This document shows, in pieces, positions 6,106-7,421 of a DNA stretch of 7,421 bases. The notes under the pieces were generated by a model that was not told the DNA's origin, made no database searches, and saw only the letters and a program-made list of their open reading frames with translations. The DNA comes from Paracoccaceae bacterium (GTDB lineage Bacteria > Pseudomonadota > Alphaproteobacteria > Rhodobacterales > Rhodobacteraceae). The position numbers were made by a program, and so were the translations under genes. Where the stretch lies: positions 1-7,421 of the forward strand of contig JAFIEC010000189.1 in NCBI GenBank assembly GCA_020832725.1, given 5' to 3'. Every line of letters starts with the position of its first letter. Within the stretch, counting starts at the first letter, position 1.

Positions 6106-6142
6106 TCGCGCGGGCGCTTGCGCGGTCGTGAGCCGGATCACG
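6101..6142 (+). terminator. Weak hairpin(s) at the 3' end of trpD
   Basis: CGTGATC (6101-6107, overlapping the trpD stop) is the exact reverse complement of GATCACG (6136-6142). Nested or competing stems are CGCGC/GCGCG (6107-6111 with 6120-6124) and CGTGA/TCACG (6127-6131 with 6138-6142, 6-nt loop). No T-run follows, only CGCCGAAAACG. It is therefore not a classical intrinsic terminator, though it may slow polymerase or protect the 3' end. Confidence 0.3.
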
Positions 6143-6308
6143 CCGAAAACGCCGCGATGCCGCATTGTGCGCGTGATGCGTGGCCCAGCTTGTGCTAGAT
6201 TTCGTCCACAGTGGCATAACGGCAACGAATCGAAGGCCGGTTGCCGGACAGAGCTGGCCGTATCCCCGATGGGGGCGGCTCGCAGGCAGGGGCGACAGGG
6301 CAGGACAG
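6106..6308 (+). promoter_or_regulatory. trpD to RodZ-like gene spacer with likely promoter and structured leader
   Basis: This 203-bp gap shares its strand with both flanking genes but is long enough for an independent promoter. The least GC-rich part is 6186-6230. Candidate elements are TTGTGC (6190-6195) with CATAAC (6215-6220) at a long 19-bp spacing, and TAGATT (6196-6201) as an alternative -10 with a poor -35. Downstream are a 7-bp inverted repeat (CGGCAAC 6220-6226 with GTTGCCG 6240-6246) and CCCC-gat-GGGG (6264-6274), either of which could fold in the leader RNA. No coding sequence is convincing here. Confidence 0.35.
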
Positions 6309-7421
6309 ATGCAGCGCAGCAAGCAGCCACTTGCCGACGACACGCAGGCGCATGCGCTTCGGGGGTTCGACGATTACGAACTTTGCCTGGGCGATGTGAT
6401 GCGCGGAGAGCGCGCGACCCTGGGCAAGTCGCTGCTGGAGGTGCAGCGCGATCTGCGCGTGCGGGCCTCCTATCTTGCCGCTATCGAGAATGGTGATCTT
6501 TCAGCCTTTGAATCCAAGGGGTTCGTGGCCGGATACGTGAAATCCTATGCGCGTTATCTGGGGTTGGATCCGGTCTGGGCCTATGAGCAGTTCTGCATCG
6601 ATACCGGCTTCAAGGGCGTACATGAGATGGTCCGCCACGAGGAGCATCGCCGCGCGGCTCAGGCCGAGACGGCGGCGCGCGAGGCCCGGTCCCTGTCCGA
6701 GGGGGATCAGCGCATCCTGAACCCCCGCGCCCCTTTCACGCCGGCCCGTGGCGGCTGGGCCGAGGGGGTGGACCGGGGGGCGCTGGCGTCGGTCGCGGTT
6801 CTGGCGGTGCTGATCGGGGCGATTCTGGTGGGCGGCATGAACGTGCTGCGGGAAATCCAGCGCGTGGATCTGGCGGTTGCCGAGGACGACCGGCCCATCA
6901 TCACCGAGATCGATCCCGTGGCCCAGGCCGCGCGCGACAGCCAGGGCACCCAGCGCGACCCGGTCGCGCTTGCCGCGACCGAGGCTCCGGGCCTGCGCCG
7001 TCCGCAGCAACTGGAGACCCCGGTTCTTGTGGCGCGGGATGGCCCCATCGCCACGATAGACCCCGACCGTGTGGGCACCCTTGCCCCGGTGACAGAGCCT
7101 CCGCGCAGCCTTGTCGCGCGCAGCGAGGCTGAGGCACCCGCGGTGCAGGTGACCGAGACGCCCCCCGACGCGGTGGCATTGTTCGCCGTGCGCCCGGCAT
7201 GGATCCGGGTCTCGCTCGAGGATGGAACCGTCCTGTTCGAGCGGATCCTCGATGCGGGCGAAATCTATCGCGTGCCCGAGACCGATCAGCCGGTTCTGCT
7301 TCGGGCGGGCAATTCGGGCTCTCTCTTCATGAACGTGGGCGGCACGACCTTTGGCCCGGTCGGCCCGGGAACCGCCGTGGCCAGCAATGTGCGCCTTGGA
7401 CCCGAGGCGATCCGCCAGGCC
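6309..7421 (+). CDS. RodZ-like HTH/transmembrane/DUF4115 protein, 3' truncated by the window
   Basis: The frame is open from the ATG to the window edge (371 codons seen, probably some tens missing). Residues about 20-95 form a RodZ-type helix-turn-helix of the Cro/CI superfamily: FDDYELCLGDVMRGERATLG, KSLLEVQRDLRVRASYLAAIENGD and the GFVAGYVKSYARYLGLDP signature. A charged Ala/Arg/Glu-rich stretch (about 105-135), one transmembrane segment (about 156-178, ALASVAVLAVLIGAILVGG), a Pro-rich periplasmic linker (about 185-288) and the start of a DUF4115 beta domain (about 290-365, PAWIRVSLEDGTVLFERIL) follow. RodZ proteins link the MreB cytoskeleton to the elongation machinery and set cell shape. 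The cytoplasmic HTH contacts MreB rather than acting mainly as a DNA binder. AGGG (6297-6300) lies 8 nt before the ATG, and a later ATG (codon 31) would cut into the conserved LGDVMRGER. In relatives ispG usually follows (recollection), but that lies outside this window. Confidence 0.88.
   Translation, partial: MQRSKQPLADDTQAHALRGFDDYELCLGDVMRGERATLGKSLLEVQRDLRVRASYLAAIENGDLSAFESKGFVAGYVKSYARYLGLDPVWAYEQFCIDTGFKGVHEMVRHEEHRRAAQAETAAREARSLSEGDQRILNPRAPFTPARGGWAEGVDRGALASVAVLAVLIGAILVGGMNVLREIQRVDLAVAEDDRPIITEIDPVAQAARDSQGTQRDPVALAATEAPGLRRPQQLETPVLVARDGPIATIDPDRVGTLAPVTEPPRSLVARSEAEAPAVQVTETPPDAVALFAVRPAWIRVSLEDGTVLFERILDAGEIYRVPETDQPVLLRAGNSGSLFMNVGGTTFGPVGPGTAVASNVRLGPEAIRQA

Noticed and set aside
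5047..6330. 427-codon minus-strand open frame opposite trpD and the following spacer
   Set aside because: It has antisense composition rich in His/Arg/Gln and no recognisable family. trpD motifs are complete on the plus strand.
1..7421. Mobile element, CRISPR array, defence or biosynthetic cassette
   Set aside because: I saw no transposase or integrase motif, no regularly spaced repeats, no terminal inverted repeats and no target duplications. All sizeable frames are explained by conserved housekeeping or envelope families.

Overview
This window looks like chromosomal housekeeping DNA from a GC-rich alphaproteobacterium. Rhodobacterales (a Rhodobacter/Paracoccus-like lineage) fits best, because all four complete or near-complete proteins match the Rhodobacterales forms as I know them. 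Those forms are a short Ppx/GppA phosphatase without a C-terminal domain, a PpiD-type SurA_N protein ending in a conserved NAVHAQF-like tail, the alphaproteobacterial divergent polysaccharide deacetylase, and the HTH/DUF4115 RodZ-like protein. This assignment is by eye, with no database search.

Layout from left to right. The first 27 bases may hold the start of a minus-strand gene running off the window, possibly rlmE, but this is weak. A minus-strand Ppx/GppA-family phosphatase (124-1242) follows. A 278-bp divergent intergenic region (1243-1520) separates it from ppiD (1521-3380, +), a periplasmic, membrane-anchored folding factor. ppiD converges with only a 6-bp gap on a minus-strand divergent polysaccharide deacetylase (DUF610/YibQ-like, 3387-4913), whose first half is a very long Ala/Pro/Glu-rich linker. 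A second divergent spacer (4914-5076) leads to trpD (5077-6105, +), encoding anthranilate phosphoribosyltransferase. After a 203-bp leader comes a RodZ-like HTH/transmembrane/DUF4115 protein (6309 to the window end, 3' truncated).

PpiD, the deacetylase and the RodZ-like protein all work at or outside the inner membrane (protein folding, peptidoglycan/envelope remodelling, cell shape). TrpD is tryptophan biosynthesis and Ppx/GppA is polyphosphate/(p)ppGpp metabolism. They do not form one pathway or one operon, since strand changes at nearly every junction.

I found no mobile element, CRISPR array, tRNA, rRNA or defence-like cassette, and no convincing new system. The most notable points are an apparently shuffled gene order, the loss of canonical catalytic residues in two envelope proteins (the parvulin histidines in PpiD and the Asp-Asp motif in the deacetylase), and a few short inverted or tandem repeats. 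In Rhodobacterales I expect ppiD to precede trpE-trpG-trpD-trpC, but here ppiD and trpD are separated by an opposing gene and trpE, trpG and trpC are absent from the window.
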